10,168 nt of DNA from Roseiarcus sp050013915 (GCA_050013915.1 JBEKEI010000162.1:1-10168); one strand, 5' to 3'; positions 1 through 5,544 are shown, counted from the first letter of the stretch. The notes: a model not told the origin generated them from the sequence alone. A program made the numbers and translations.

Positions 1-1
1 C

Positions 2-199
2 GCGCTCGCCGGTCTCGGTTTGACGTATCTGCCGGAAGACGTGGTGCGGCAACGCGTGCCATTGCTGGCCATTACCGGGACACGATACCGATTCGACCAT
101 TTCAAATCGCGCCTGCCTGCCCGGCGCTCGCCGCGCGCCGTTTTCGGCCTGGATGGCGGGGAGCGGGCGTGCAGCCGAGCGGGGATTCGGCGCGGGTGA
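2..199 (+). pseudogene. 3' remnant of a LysR-type transcriptional regulator gene
   Basis: The frame opening at position 2 reads ALAGLGLTYLPEDVV, which closely resembles the stretch near the end of the LysR-type effector-binding domain (typically a glycine-rich AAxAGLGxAYLPE segment). In the family this stretch is normally followed by a segment around a VLEDWCPPFPGY-like motif and about 50 more residues. Here the resemblance stops after residue 19 (near position 58). The frame then runs through unrelated sequence to a TGA at 197-199, giving 65 visible residues. The point where the match is lost sits just before the first copy of a direct repeat (75-263), so the gene was probably truncated or had its tail replaced. 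The 5' part lies outside the window. LysR assignment is from a short motif only; it could instead be an intact gene with an unusual C-terminus. Confidence 0.5.
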
Positions 200-263
200 G
201 CAAGATACCGTCCCCGAGCGGGCGGTCGCTCCCGCCTTGCGTTGCAAAGGACGCGCTCGCGGC
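75..263. repeat. Diverged direct repeat, copy 1 (about 190 bp)
   Basis: This stretch aligns, mostly without gaps and with a constant offset of 1055 bases, to 1130-1315. By eye the first 34 bases (75-108) match at 31 positions, and 155-200 match 1210-1255 at 40 of 46 positions. The segment between is less similar, and the tail again shares a TTGCAAAG-ACGCG core. Weaker similarity may extend upstream to about 59, close to where the LysR remnant loses its family resemblance. No terminal inverted repeats or transposase were seen, so this is best described as a dispersed intergenic repeat of unknown kind. Confidence 0.7.
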
Positions 264-578
264 TTCGGCTTCGGGCGACGGCGCCGGCAGATCGGCGAAG
301 CGGGGCGCGACGGCGAGGGCTTTCGAGACCGTGACGCAACCATCATCCCGGCCGCCGGAATTCGCCCCACGCTGCTCCAGGCCGTGCCAGTCCTCGGGGC
401 GCTCGCAAAGCCGGGAGCGATCAAGACGCCGCTTGCCGCCCGGCGTGATTTCGTCCGGCGCCGACGCGTCGGCGGCAATCCGGCAAATCCGCTAGCTACG
501 GGCCTCGCAAGTGGCGCACCGCTCGGCTGCGCTGCGGGAGGCGCGCGCCCCGCCTCGCCGTCGCGAGCCGGATCGCGG
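200..578. other. Gene-free stretch with palindromes
   Basis: No open frame here resembles a protein I recognise. The first part is the end of repeat copy 1. A perfect 16-base palindrome CGCCGACGCGTCGGCG lies at 459-474. It sits beside an 8-base inverted repeat (TTGCCGCC at 433-440 and GGCGGCAA at 471-478). A short hairpin GAGGCG/CGCCTC at 538-556 lies just downstream of the minus-strand gene ending at 579. It is not followed by a U-tract in that direction, so it is not a convincing intrinsic terminator. Confidence 0.4.
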
Positions 579-890
579 TCAGTAGCTGACGGTGATCGTT
601 CTGACCTCGACGTCCGATCCGGATGGAGCCTGGGCGTCGAGGCCTGCCGAAGCGCTCCGGCCGACGCCGACGTTGTAGGGCGTGGCGGCGCTGCACGCGA
701 CCGAGAGCGCGCCCGGACCCGGGGCGGCCCTGGCCGCTCCCGCCATGCCATCGTTGACGGTGCAGGTCGCGGTGACGGTGAGGCTGACGAACAGGGCCCC
801 GGTGGCGGTGGACGCCTGCGCGGTCGCGCCGGACAGGAGGGTCGCGATCGCGAGGGCGAGGGCGAGGGGGAACCGGCGCCTGTGCTTCAT
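579..890 (-). CDS. Short spore-coat-U (SCPU/CsuA-like) domain secreted protein
   Basis: The 103-residue product has a basic N-terminus, a hydrophobic core (residues 8-22) and a likely signal-peptidase site after ATAQA (residue 26), so it should be exported. The mature start, with a VSLTVTATCTV stretch, a second cysteine in LSVACSAATPYNVGV and a C-terminal TITVSY, matches the two ends of the spore coat U domain found in fimbria-like pilins of CsuA/B type. C43 and C66 would be the usual disulfide pair. The family's mature domain is normally about 140 residues. Here it is about 77, and the central part (the usual tyrosine/tryptophan-rich strands before the final beta strand) is missing with the frame kept. 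No chaperone or usher gene is in the window. It is either a decayed or internally deleted pilin-like gene or a genuinely short variant. Start chosen at ATG 888-890 because it gives a complete signal peptide; the ribosome-binding site is weak. Confidence 0.65.
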   Translation of the reverse strand: MKHRRRFPLALALAIATLLSGATAQASTATGALFVSLTVTATCTVNDGMAGAARAAPGPGALSVACSAATPYNVGVGRSASAGLDAQAPSGSDVEVRTITVSY

Positions 891-956
891 TTCGACGATC
901 GCCCTGTTCGAGGATGGAGGAGAGACGTTGCCCGCCTTTGTAGACCGCCTTAATCG

Positions 957-962
957 ATTGTA
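957..962 (-). promoter_or_regulatory. Possible -10 element for the SCPU-like gene
   Basis: Read on the minus strand this is TACAAT, close to the sigma-70 -10 consensus, about 67 bases upstream of the start codon at 890. The best -35 candidate, TTAACG, lies 19 bases further upstream, which is too far and too weak to be convincing. The position in an AT-richer patch (about 940-1020) supports a promoter in this area, but not this exact site. Confidence 0.25.
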
Positions 963-1129
963 AATCGCTTCTCCTGCCTGCCGTTAACGCGCTGAAACCG
1001 AATTGCCGCCAAATTGAGGTTTCTACGCCGCCATTCATGAGCCGTTAACCATCGCCGCCCGCGCGAGGAGTCCCTCTGCCACGGCGGCCCGAGCTCGAGG
1101 CCTTGTACTAGCGGGCATTTCCGGCCTGC

Positions 1130-1315
1130 CCGGGACAGGATGCCGATTCGACGATTTCAAATCATGCCGGCTTGCTCCGTCGACGCCTGGCGCGGCTCTC
1201 GGCCTCGGCGGCGGGGAGCGAGCATGCGGCCGAGCACGGATTCGGCGCGGGCGAGAAGGGCGCCGTGGCCGACCGGCGGGCGTTCCCGCCGAGTATTGCA
1301 AAGACGCGGCCGCGG
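1130..1315. repeat. Diverged direct repeat, copy 2
   Basis: Second copy of the repeat at 75-263, same orientation, offset 1055 bases. Best conserved are the opening block with the shared GATTCGAC-ATTTCAAATC core and the block GGCGGGGAGCG ... GGATTCGGCGCGGG at 1210-1255. The scattered substitutions suggest an old duplication or independent insertions of the same element family rather than a recent event. No coding function is apparent. Confidence 0.7.
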
Positions 1316-1462
1316 CTCGGCGGCGTGCCGACGGCGGGACGCGGTCGGCGCCCGCGTCTACAAGCGCCCAAGTCGCGCGCGCATGCGCCTGCAACGGCCT
1401 GTCCGGAGGCGAGCCCTCGCGGCGTCATTTTGCTGCAATGGCGAGTCGTCGCGGCGTAGCGG

Positions 1463-1527
1463 CCATCGTGACCTCTTGGCGAGCGATGCGGCCTGGGGCC
1501 GCCACGCTCACCAAGAGGTCGCGGTGG
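1463..1527. repeat. Long imperfect hairpin (stem near 29 bp)
   Basis: The arms GACCTCTTGGCGAGCG (1470-1485) and CGCTCACCAAGAGGTC (1505-1520) are complementary except at one position. Inside them, after a 2x2 internal loop, GCGGCC (1488-1493) pairs with GGCCGC (1497-1502) around a TGG loop. Outside them, CCATCGT (1463-1469) pairs with GCGGTGG (1521-1527) on the plus-strand RNA using two G-U wobbles. The whole folds into one rod with a three-base loop. There is no U-tract, so it is not a standard intrinsic terminator. It could be a REP-like element, part of a small RNA, or a remnant of a mobile element. Confidence 0.7.
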
Positions 1528-1589
1528 AAGCGGCCGGGGACGGGCGGGCGGGGCGAGGTTCGCGCAGCGTCTCGTGGCGCGGCGCGACC

Positions 1590-1629
1590 ACCGACGGCGG
1601 TCGACCTCGCTGCGCGCGGCGCCGTCGGT
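1590..1629. repeat. Perfect 10-bp inverted repeat
   Basis: ACCGACGGCG (1590-1599) and CGCCGTCGGT (1620-1629) are exact reverse complements around a 20-base loop. It lies 62 bases beyond the long hairpin at 1463-1527 and no coding sequence is associated with it. In DNA this GC-rich some such dyads arise by chance, so function is uncertain. Confidence 0.5.
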
Positions 1630-1715
1630 ACGCATGCCTGCCGATTGGGGGTGCGGCGATGGCGCGCCCCGCCCCTGTCCGCCGCCGGCTCCGTTTCTCT
1701 TTTACAGAAAAATGC

Positions 1716-1744
1716 TTGACTCCGGCGGTTCCCCCGTCCACAAT
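1716..1744 (+). promoter_or_regulatory. Orphan sigma-70-type promoter candidate
   Basis: TTGACT (1716-1721) and CACAAT (1739-1744) are separated by exactly 17 bases, with an A-rich stretch (1706-1712) just upstream. The arrangement resembles alphaproteobacterial housekeeping promoters, including those of stable RNAs. Transcription would start near 1751. The next supported start codon on this strand is at 2397, about 650 bases away, so it would drive either an unrecognised small RNA or a very long leader for the SHMT-like gene. Confidence 0.4.
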
Positions 1745-1860
1745 CGCCAAGTCGATCGATGGCCCTACCGAGCCAGGCAAAGCCAGGAGACTCACCGCTA
1801 CGCCAGAACCCCCGAAAACCGCCCGAAACCCCCGCCGCGCGTAACTCCCAGGCGCTCCCT

Positions 1861-1890
1861 CCGCCAACGGCGGGAAGCCCCCTCCGGGGC
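1861..1890 (+). other. Two adjacent small hairpins
   Basis: CCGCC-AAC-GGCGG (1861-1873) is followed directly by GCCCC-CTCC-GGGGC (1877-1890). They lie about 110 bases downstream of the expected start of transcription from the promoter candidate at 1716-1744. They could be structural elements of a transcript; no U-tract follows. Confidence 0.3.
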
Positions 1891-2060
1891 GATGCTCGCG
1901 GCGGGCGACTTTGGCTCGTTCGTGATGCGATTCGTCTTTGTTCCATCGCTGCGCCCGCCGGGGCCTTCGAGAGCCCCGGGAGCGCGGGAGCCTCGGGGTC
2001 AAAAAAGCTTCCGGCCTCTCGCAAGCTATTGAAATACCAAGAGATGCCATGGAGCCAGGG

Positions 2061-2150
2061 ACTTCCAGGAGTTTCCAGGGGGTTTCCAGGGGGTTTCCGG
2101 GAGTTTCCAGAAGTTTCCAGAAGTTTCCAAAGATTTCCAAAAATTTCACC
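2061..2150. repeat. Tandem array of about nine 10-11-bp TTTCCA units
   Basis: Units run ACTTCCAGGA, GTTTCCAGGGG twice, GTTTCCGGGA, GTTTCCAGAA twice, GTTTCCAAAG, ATTTCCAAAA, then a partial ATTTCACC. Unit lengths are 10 or 11, averaging close to one turn of B-form DNA. The unit tail drifts steadily from G-rich to A-rich along the array, suggesting stepwise expansion. The period is not a multiple of three, so it is not a coding repeat. It is also far too short in unit and spacing to be CRISPR. All cores would face the same side of the helix, fitting a protein-binding or bending element, but a neutral minisatellite is also possible. A GC-only 14-base palindrome (2152-2165) follows immediately. 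Confidence 0.8.
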
Positions 2151-2285
2151 GGCCCGGGCCCGGGCGACGCGAAGGGATGGCGGGCCGATCCCGGCACTCG
2201 GGTGACCGACGCTCCGGCGACGACGGCGGGTGGTTCGGATTATCCTGGCGTCGCCCTTGCGCGAGCCGCCCCCGCCGCACCAGGC

Positions 2286-2317
2286 TTAGTTTTCCTCAGC
2301 CCGGGGCCTAGAACTAA
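2286..2317 (+). promoter_or_regulatory. Inverted repeat with a GcvA-like CTAAT half-site
   Basis: TTAGTT (2286-2291) and AACTAA (2312-2317) are exact reverse complements, 26 bases centre to centre, about 80-110 bases upstream of the SHMT-like start. The right arm contains CTAAT (2314-2318), the core reported for E. coli GcvA binding; the left arm carries the near-match CTTAG. A GcvA-like regulator is encoded directly downstream of the SHMT-like gene. This is a plausible operator, but the motif is short and the link is inference. Confidence 0.35.
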
Positions 2318-2330
2318 TCGTTTGCGCCAC

Positions 2331-2369
2331 GGCCTCCCGTGAGGCCTCCTGCGGCGGGTTCGACGAACC
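2331..2369 (+). promoter_or_regulatory. Two dyads in the leader of the SHMT-like gene
   Basis: GGCCTC-CCGT-GAGGCC (2331-2346) is a perfect 6-bp hairpin and GGTTCG-A-CGAACC (2357-2369) a perfect 6-bp dyad with a one-base centre. Both lie within 70 bases of the start codon. The first could fold in the mRNA; the second looks more like a protein-binding dyad. No known riboswitch architecture is recognised. Confidence 0.3.
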
Positions 2370-2396
2370 GGCAGGCGATTGGGGCAGGAGATGACG

Positions 2397-3719
2397 ATGA
2401 CGGCGCTCGCGCACAGAGATTGGGTTCCCGCGCAATCCGAGCTTTTCGTCCAGGCGCTCGCCGACGACACCAGCCGGCGCAACTCCGAACAGATTCTCGC
2501 CTCGATCGATCGCGGCATCGCGCTCAACAGGGCGATCCACGAGCGCGATTGCCTCAATCTCAATCCGGGGACCAATGTGATGAATCCGCGGGCGGAAGCC
2601 GCGCTGGCGTCCGGCCTCGGCTCGCGCCCCTCGCTCGGCTATCCCGGCGACAAATACGAGATGGGCCTCGAGGGCGTCGAGCAGGTGGAGATCATCGCCG
2701 CCGAACTCGCCGCCGAGGTGTTCGGCGCCCGGTTCGCCGAAATCCGGGTGCCTTCGGGGGCCATCGCCAACCTCTACGCGTTCATGCTGGCGGCCAGGCC
2801 GGGCGAGCGGATCATCGTCCCGCCGCCCAGCATCGGCGGACACGTCACCCACAATGTGGCGGGATGCGCCGGCCGCTACGGTCTGGAAATCCACACCGCG
2901 GCCGTCGACGCCGACGGCTACACGGTCGACATCGCCAGGCTACGCGATCAGGCGCGCCGCTTGCGCCCGAAGCTCATCACGATCGGCAGCAGCCTCAACC
3001 TGTTCGCGCACCCAGTGCGCGAAATCCGCGCGATCGCCGACGAAGTCGGCGCGCTGACGCTGTTCGACGCCGCGCATCTGTGCGGCATGATCGCCGGCCG
3101 CGCCTGGCAGCAGCCGCTCGAGGAGGGCGCTCATCTCATGACGATGAGCACCTACAAGAGCCTCGGCGGGCCGGCCTCGGGGCTCATCCTCACCAGCGAT
3201 CCCGCAATAGCCGAGAAGCTCGACGCCATCGCGTTTCCCGGGCTGACCGCGAATTTCGACGCCGCCAAATCGGCCGCGCTGGCGATCGCCCTGCTCGACT
3301 GGAAAGACCATGGCCGAGCCTACGCGGCCGCCATGGCGGCGACCGCCCGCGCGCTCGCCGATCAGCTGACCGAACGCGGAATTCCGGTGTTCCGCACGAG
3401 CAAGGGCGCAACGACCTCGCATCAATTCGCGATCGAGGCCGCGCAATTCGGCGGCGGACAGAGGGCGGCCAGGCTGCTGCGCAAGGCGAACATTCTCTCG
3501 TGCGGCATCGGCCTGCCGATCGAGCCTGTCGAGGGCGACATGAACGGCCTGCGCCTCGGCACTCCCGAAATCGTCCGCTGGGGAATTACCGTCGAAGACA
3601 TGCCGGAACTGGCGGCGCTGGTCGCGCGCGGATTGCGCGCCGACGGACCCGGCGATGGACTCGCGGCCGAGGTGACCGCCTTCCGCCGTCGCTTCGACGC
3701 GCTCCACTTCATCAATTAA
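2397..3719 (+). CDS. Divergent serine hydroxymethyltransferase-family PLP enzyme
   Basis: The 440-residue protein is a fold-type I PLP enzyme of the SHMT (GlyA) family. Cofactor features are kept: GGHVTH at 148-153, the DAAH aspartate and histidine (D224, H227), the Schiff-base lysine K254 in STYKSLGGP, and the carboxylate-binding arginine R386 in NGLRLGTPE. Several positions normally tied to folate-dependent chemistry are not. In the segment aligned with E. coli NKYAEGYPGKRYYGG, this protein has RPSLGYPGDKYEMG, so Y55, E57 and Y65 become P78, L80 and E88. The histidine before the lysine is tyrosine (Y253). Length is close to normal (about 420). Start chosen at ATG 2397 because GGCAGGAG at 2383-2390 then sits six bases upstream; ATG 2391 abuts it and a TTG at 2379 overlaps it. 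A GcvA-like regulator follows. Candidates include alpha-methylserine aldolase, alpha-methylserine hydroxymethyltransferase or another retro-aldol enzyme; the family call is firm, the substrate is not. Confidence 0.88.
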   Translation: MTALAHRDWVPAQSELFVQALADDTSRRNSEQILASIDRGIALNRAIHERDCLNLNPGTNVMNPRAEAALASGLGSRPSLGYPGDKYEMGLEGVEQVEIIAAELAAEVFGARFAEIRVPSGAIANLYAFMLAARPGERIIVPPPSIGGHVTHNVAGCAGRYGLEIHTAAVDADGYTVDIARLRDQARRLRPKLITIGSSLNLFAHPVREIRAIADEVGALTLFDAAHLCGMIAGRAWQQPLEEGAHLMTMSTYKSLGGPASGLILTSDPAIAEKLDAIAFPGLTANFDAAKSAALAIALLDWKDHGRAYAAAMAATARALADQLTERGIPVFRTSKGATTSHQFAIEAAQFGGGQRAARLLRKANILSCGIGLPIEPVEGDMNGLRLGTPEIVRWGITVEDMPELAALVARGLRADGPGDGLAAEVTAFRRRFDALHFIN

Positions 3720-3720
3720 G

Positions 3721-3740
3721 GGGGCGACCGGGATCGCCTC
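3721..3740 (+). terminator. Weak hairpin after the SHMT-like gene
   Basis: GGGGCGA (3721-3727) pairs with TCGCCTC (3734-3740) using one G-U pair around a six-base loop, starting two bases after the stop codon. It is followed by GGCGCTTTCG, with only three Ts, so it is at most a weak terminator or a 3'-end stabiliser. Read-through into the LysR gene is possible. Confidence 0.3.
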
Positions 3741-3763
3741 GGCGCTTTCGTGTGCAAAAATGG

Positions 3764-3792
3764 TTGACGGCGGGCCGGCGGCTGTCGAATCT
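3764..3792 (+). promoter_or_regulatory. Possible promoter for the GcvA-like regulator
   Basis: TTGACG (3764-3769) matches the -35 consensus well. A weak -10, GAATCT (3787-3792), lies 17 bases on. Transcription would begin near 3800, about 77 bases ahead of the preferred start at 3877. This would make the long N-terminal extension from ATG 3760 non-coding leader. Confidence 0.3.
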
Positions 3793-3876
3793 GGATCGAC
3801 CGTCGCAACGCCGGCGACCGGCCGCCGGCCGGGCGAGAGAGCCAGTCCGATCGCCGTCAATCCGCCCCGCCCCCGG

Positions 3877-4728
3877 ATGCCGCCGCTGAATGCGCTGAGA
3901 GCGTTCGAGACGGCGGCGCGGCACGAGAGCTTCGCCAGGGCGGCGCTGGAGCTGGGCGTCACGCCCGCCGCCGTTTCGCATCAGATCAAGGCGCTCGAAG
4001 CCTGGCTCGGGGCGGCCCTGTTCGTCCGTCATGCCCAGGGCCTGCAACTCACCGACGCTGGAAAGTCGGCGATGCCGGCGTTCGCCAGGGCGTTCGACGC
4101 CCTGAGCTCGGCCGTGCAGGAGCTGCGTCAGACGGCGCCGCGCGCCCAGGTCAGCATCGCCGCTCTGCCAGCCGTCGCCCAACTCTGGCTCGCCCCCAGG
4201 CTGCCCGCGCTCCGCGCCGCCTTTCCCGAAGTCCGGCCCTCGATCCACGCGCTCGAGGCGGCGCCGGATTTCCGGCGCGAGCCGTTCGATCTCGGCTTTT
4301 TCTTCATGCGCGAGCCGGGTCGCGGCAGCCGATCGTTCAAGCTCTGCGACGATCGGATATTCCCGGCATGCGCGCCGAAGATCGCCGTTACGCTGAACGC
4401 GCCCGCTGACCTGGCGGCGCACCCGCTTCTGCGCGACACCAGCTGGGCCGACGATTGGGATCATTGGCTGTCGGCCGCGGGCGTGACCGGCGTCCCGATC
4501 CATGACGGCCCGGCGTTCTCGCTCTACGGCCTGGCAGTCCAGGCGGCCGTCGACGGCGCGGGAATACTCATGGCCCATGAGACGCTGGTCCTGGCCGCCC
4601 TGGAGTCAGGCGCGCTGGTCGCGCCGTTTGCGCTGCGCGTGAACACGGGTCTGCGCCTGGAACTGCTGGCCCCGGACCGGCCGCCCGGCCAGACGGCGCG
4701 GCTGATCGACTGGTTCATCGCGTCCTGA
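3877..4728 (+). CDS. LysR-type transcriptional regulator, GcvA-like
   Basis: From ATG 3877 the product is 283 residues and begins PPLNALRAFETAARHESFAR, the typical opening of GcvA-type LysR regulators. The winged helix-turn-helix spans residues 2-60, with recognition-helix sequence VTPAAVSHQIKALE (28-41). The rest (about 90-283) is the effector-binding domain, ending LIDWFIAS. The frame stays open to an ATG at 3760, but the extra 39 residues are low-complexity, lie over a promoter candidate and have no counterpart in the family. Neither start has a clear ribosome-binding site. It follows the SHMT-like gene on the same strand, 157 bases away, unlike the usual divergent arrangement. GcvA controls the glycine cleavage system in E. 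coli, and its relatives regulate many unrelated genes. Control of the SHMT-like gene is inferred from proximity and a CTAAT motif upstream of it. Confidence 0.9.
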   Translation: MPPLNALRAFETAARHESFARAALELGVTPAAVSHQIKALEAWLGAALFVRHAQGLQLTDAGKSAMPAFARAFDALSSAVQELRQTAPRAQVSIAALPAVAQLWLAPRLPALRAAFPEVRPSIHALEAAPDFRREPFDLGFFFMREPGRGSRSFKLCDDRIFPACAPKIAVTLNAPADLAAHPLLRDTSWADDWDHWLSAAGVTGVPIHDGPAFSLYGLAVQAAVDGAGILMAHETLVLAALESGALVAPFALRVNTGLRLELLAPDRPPGQTARLIDWFIAS

Positions 4729-4761
4729 CGCGCGGAAACGGCCGGGCGATCGGCGGGGAAC

Positions 4762-5544
4762 TCACACGGACCCGCCGCCCGCCGGGCCGGCCAGCAGTGC
4801 GCGCAACGTGGCGATGGTGGAGGAATCGGCTTCGCCGTCGACGCGCGAGGGGCGGAAGTGGCGCTGAAAGGCGGCGACTGCGAGCTCGGTCTGCCGGTCA
4901 TAGACGCCGGTGAGTTCGACGCCATAGCCATAGAGCGCGAACAGCGCCTGCAGCGCGCGCACCGGCGGCCCTTCGTGGCCGCGCCGCTGGATCGGGCCTG
5001 CCGCGAGCGGCGCGGGCGCGGTCCAGTGACCGACGCCCGCGCGCCACAGCGTCTCCCAGGGGAAGCCTTCGCCGGGGTCGCGCTTGCGCGCTGGCGCGAT
5101 GTCGGAATGGGCGAGGATGCGTTCGGGGCGGATGCGATGGCGCGCACCGAGGTCGGCGAGCAGCGCGATGACGCCCTCGATCTGCCGGGCCGGGAACGGC
5201 GGCGGCGCGGCGTCCCCGGCGCCATGGCCGGGATTGACGATCTCGACGCCGATCGAGGCGGAATTGAGGTCGGTCTCGCCCTTCCACCGGCTGACCCCGG
5301 CATGCCAGGCGCGACGCTGCTCGGCGACGAGTTGGGTGACGCGCCCGTCCTCGCCGACGAGATAGTGGCACGAGACTTCCGAGGCCGGATTGCAGAGCCA
5401 GGCCGCCGCCTCAGCGGCGGTCGGCATGCCGGTATAGTGCAGGATGACGCAGTCGGGTCGCCGATCGCCGCGCCGCTCGCCGTGATTGGGCGAGGCGACG
5501 AAGTCCCCGGCGACCGGGCTTTCGGGGCGAGGCCCGGGCGTCAC
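4762..5544 (-). CDS. N-acetylmuramoyl-L-alanine amidase (AmpD/AmiD type) with peptidoglycan-binding domain
   Basis: It cleaves the bond between N-acetylmuramic acid and L-alanine in peptidoglycan or its fragments. Numbering from GTG 5544 (260 residues): the Amidase_2 domain spans about 18-175 with zinc ligands H36 (ILHYTG), H146 (AHSD) and D156, catalytic E101 (GVEIVNPGH) and K154 in RKRDPG, all as in AmpD. A PG_binding_1 domain occupies about 190-252. The frame is open back to ATG 5682, but those residues overlap the upstream lipoprotein gene and are proline/arginine-rich. GTG 5544 gives the usual family N-terminus shortly before SPNHGERRG; ATG 5640 (292 residues) is the alternative. Neither has a strong ribosome-binding site. 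No signal peptide is seen, so the site of action (cytoplasmic recycling or exported wall turnover) is open. The gene ends 33 bases from the convergent LysR gene. Confidence 0.9.
   Translation of the reverse strand: MTPGPRPESPVAGDFVASPNHGERRGDRRPDCVILHYTGMPTAAEAAAWLCNPASEVSCHYLVGEDGRVTQLVAEQRRAWHAGVSRWKGETDLNSASIGVEIVNPGHGAGDAAPPPFPARQIEGVIALLADLGARHRIRPERILAHSDIAPARKRDPGEGFPWETLWRAGVGHWTAPAPLAAGPIQRRGHEGPPVRALQALFALYGYGVELTGVYDRQTELAVAAFQRHFRPSRVDGEADSSTIATLRALLAGPAGGGSV

Larger units (their letters stand above)
891..2396. other. 1.5-kb gene-free, repeat-rich region
   Basis: Several long open frames cross this region on both strands, but none shows a recognisable domain and they are arginine/proline-rich, as expected for chance frames in GC-rich DNA. 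What it does hold is listed separately: repeat copy 2 (1130-1315), a long hairpin (1463-1527), an inverted repeat (1590-1629), an orphan promoter-like element (1716-1744), paired hairpins (1861-1890), a helically phased tandem array (2061-2150), and dyads just before the SHMT-like gene. There is no T-loop-like sequence suggesting a tRNA and no resemblance I can see to SRP RNA, tmRNA, RNase P RNA or a known riboswitch. Confidence 0.5.

Noticed and set aside
153..953. A 266-codon plus-strand frame across the SCPU-like gene
   Set aside because: It is arginine/glycine-rich with no motif and runs antisense to a gene with a clear signal peptide and SCPU motifs.
1947..2003. Intrinsic terminator formed by CGGGGC/GCCCCG followed by a run of A
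   Set aside because: On the plus strand the tract after the stem is A rather than T, and on the minus strand the T-run lies before rather than after the stem.
2061..2150. CRISPR array
   Set aside because: Units are only 10-11 bases with no spacers, and no cas genes are present.
1508..2197. A 229-codon minus-strand frame containing FWKLLETPGNPLE-type repeats
   Set aside because: The apparent protein repeat is the 10-11-bp DNA array translated in passing; the unit is not a multiple of three and no domain or ribosome-binding site supports the frame.
2220..2370. tRNA or glycine/THF/SAM-type riboswitch before the SHMT-like gene
   Set aside because: The GGTTCG at 2357 belongs to a short dyad rather than a T-arm, no acceptor stem or anticodon arm fits, and no conserved riboswitch core could be matched by eye.
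2339..3889. A 516-codon plus-strand frame overlapping the SHMT-like gene
   Set aside because: Its product is arginine-rich and featureless, while the alternative frame over the same DNA encodes a clear SHMT-family protein with all cofactor motifs.
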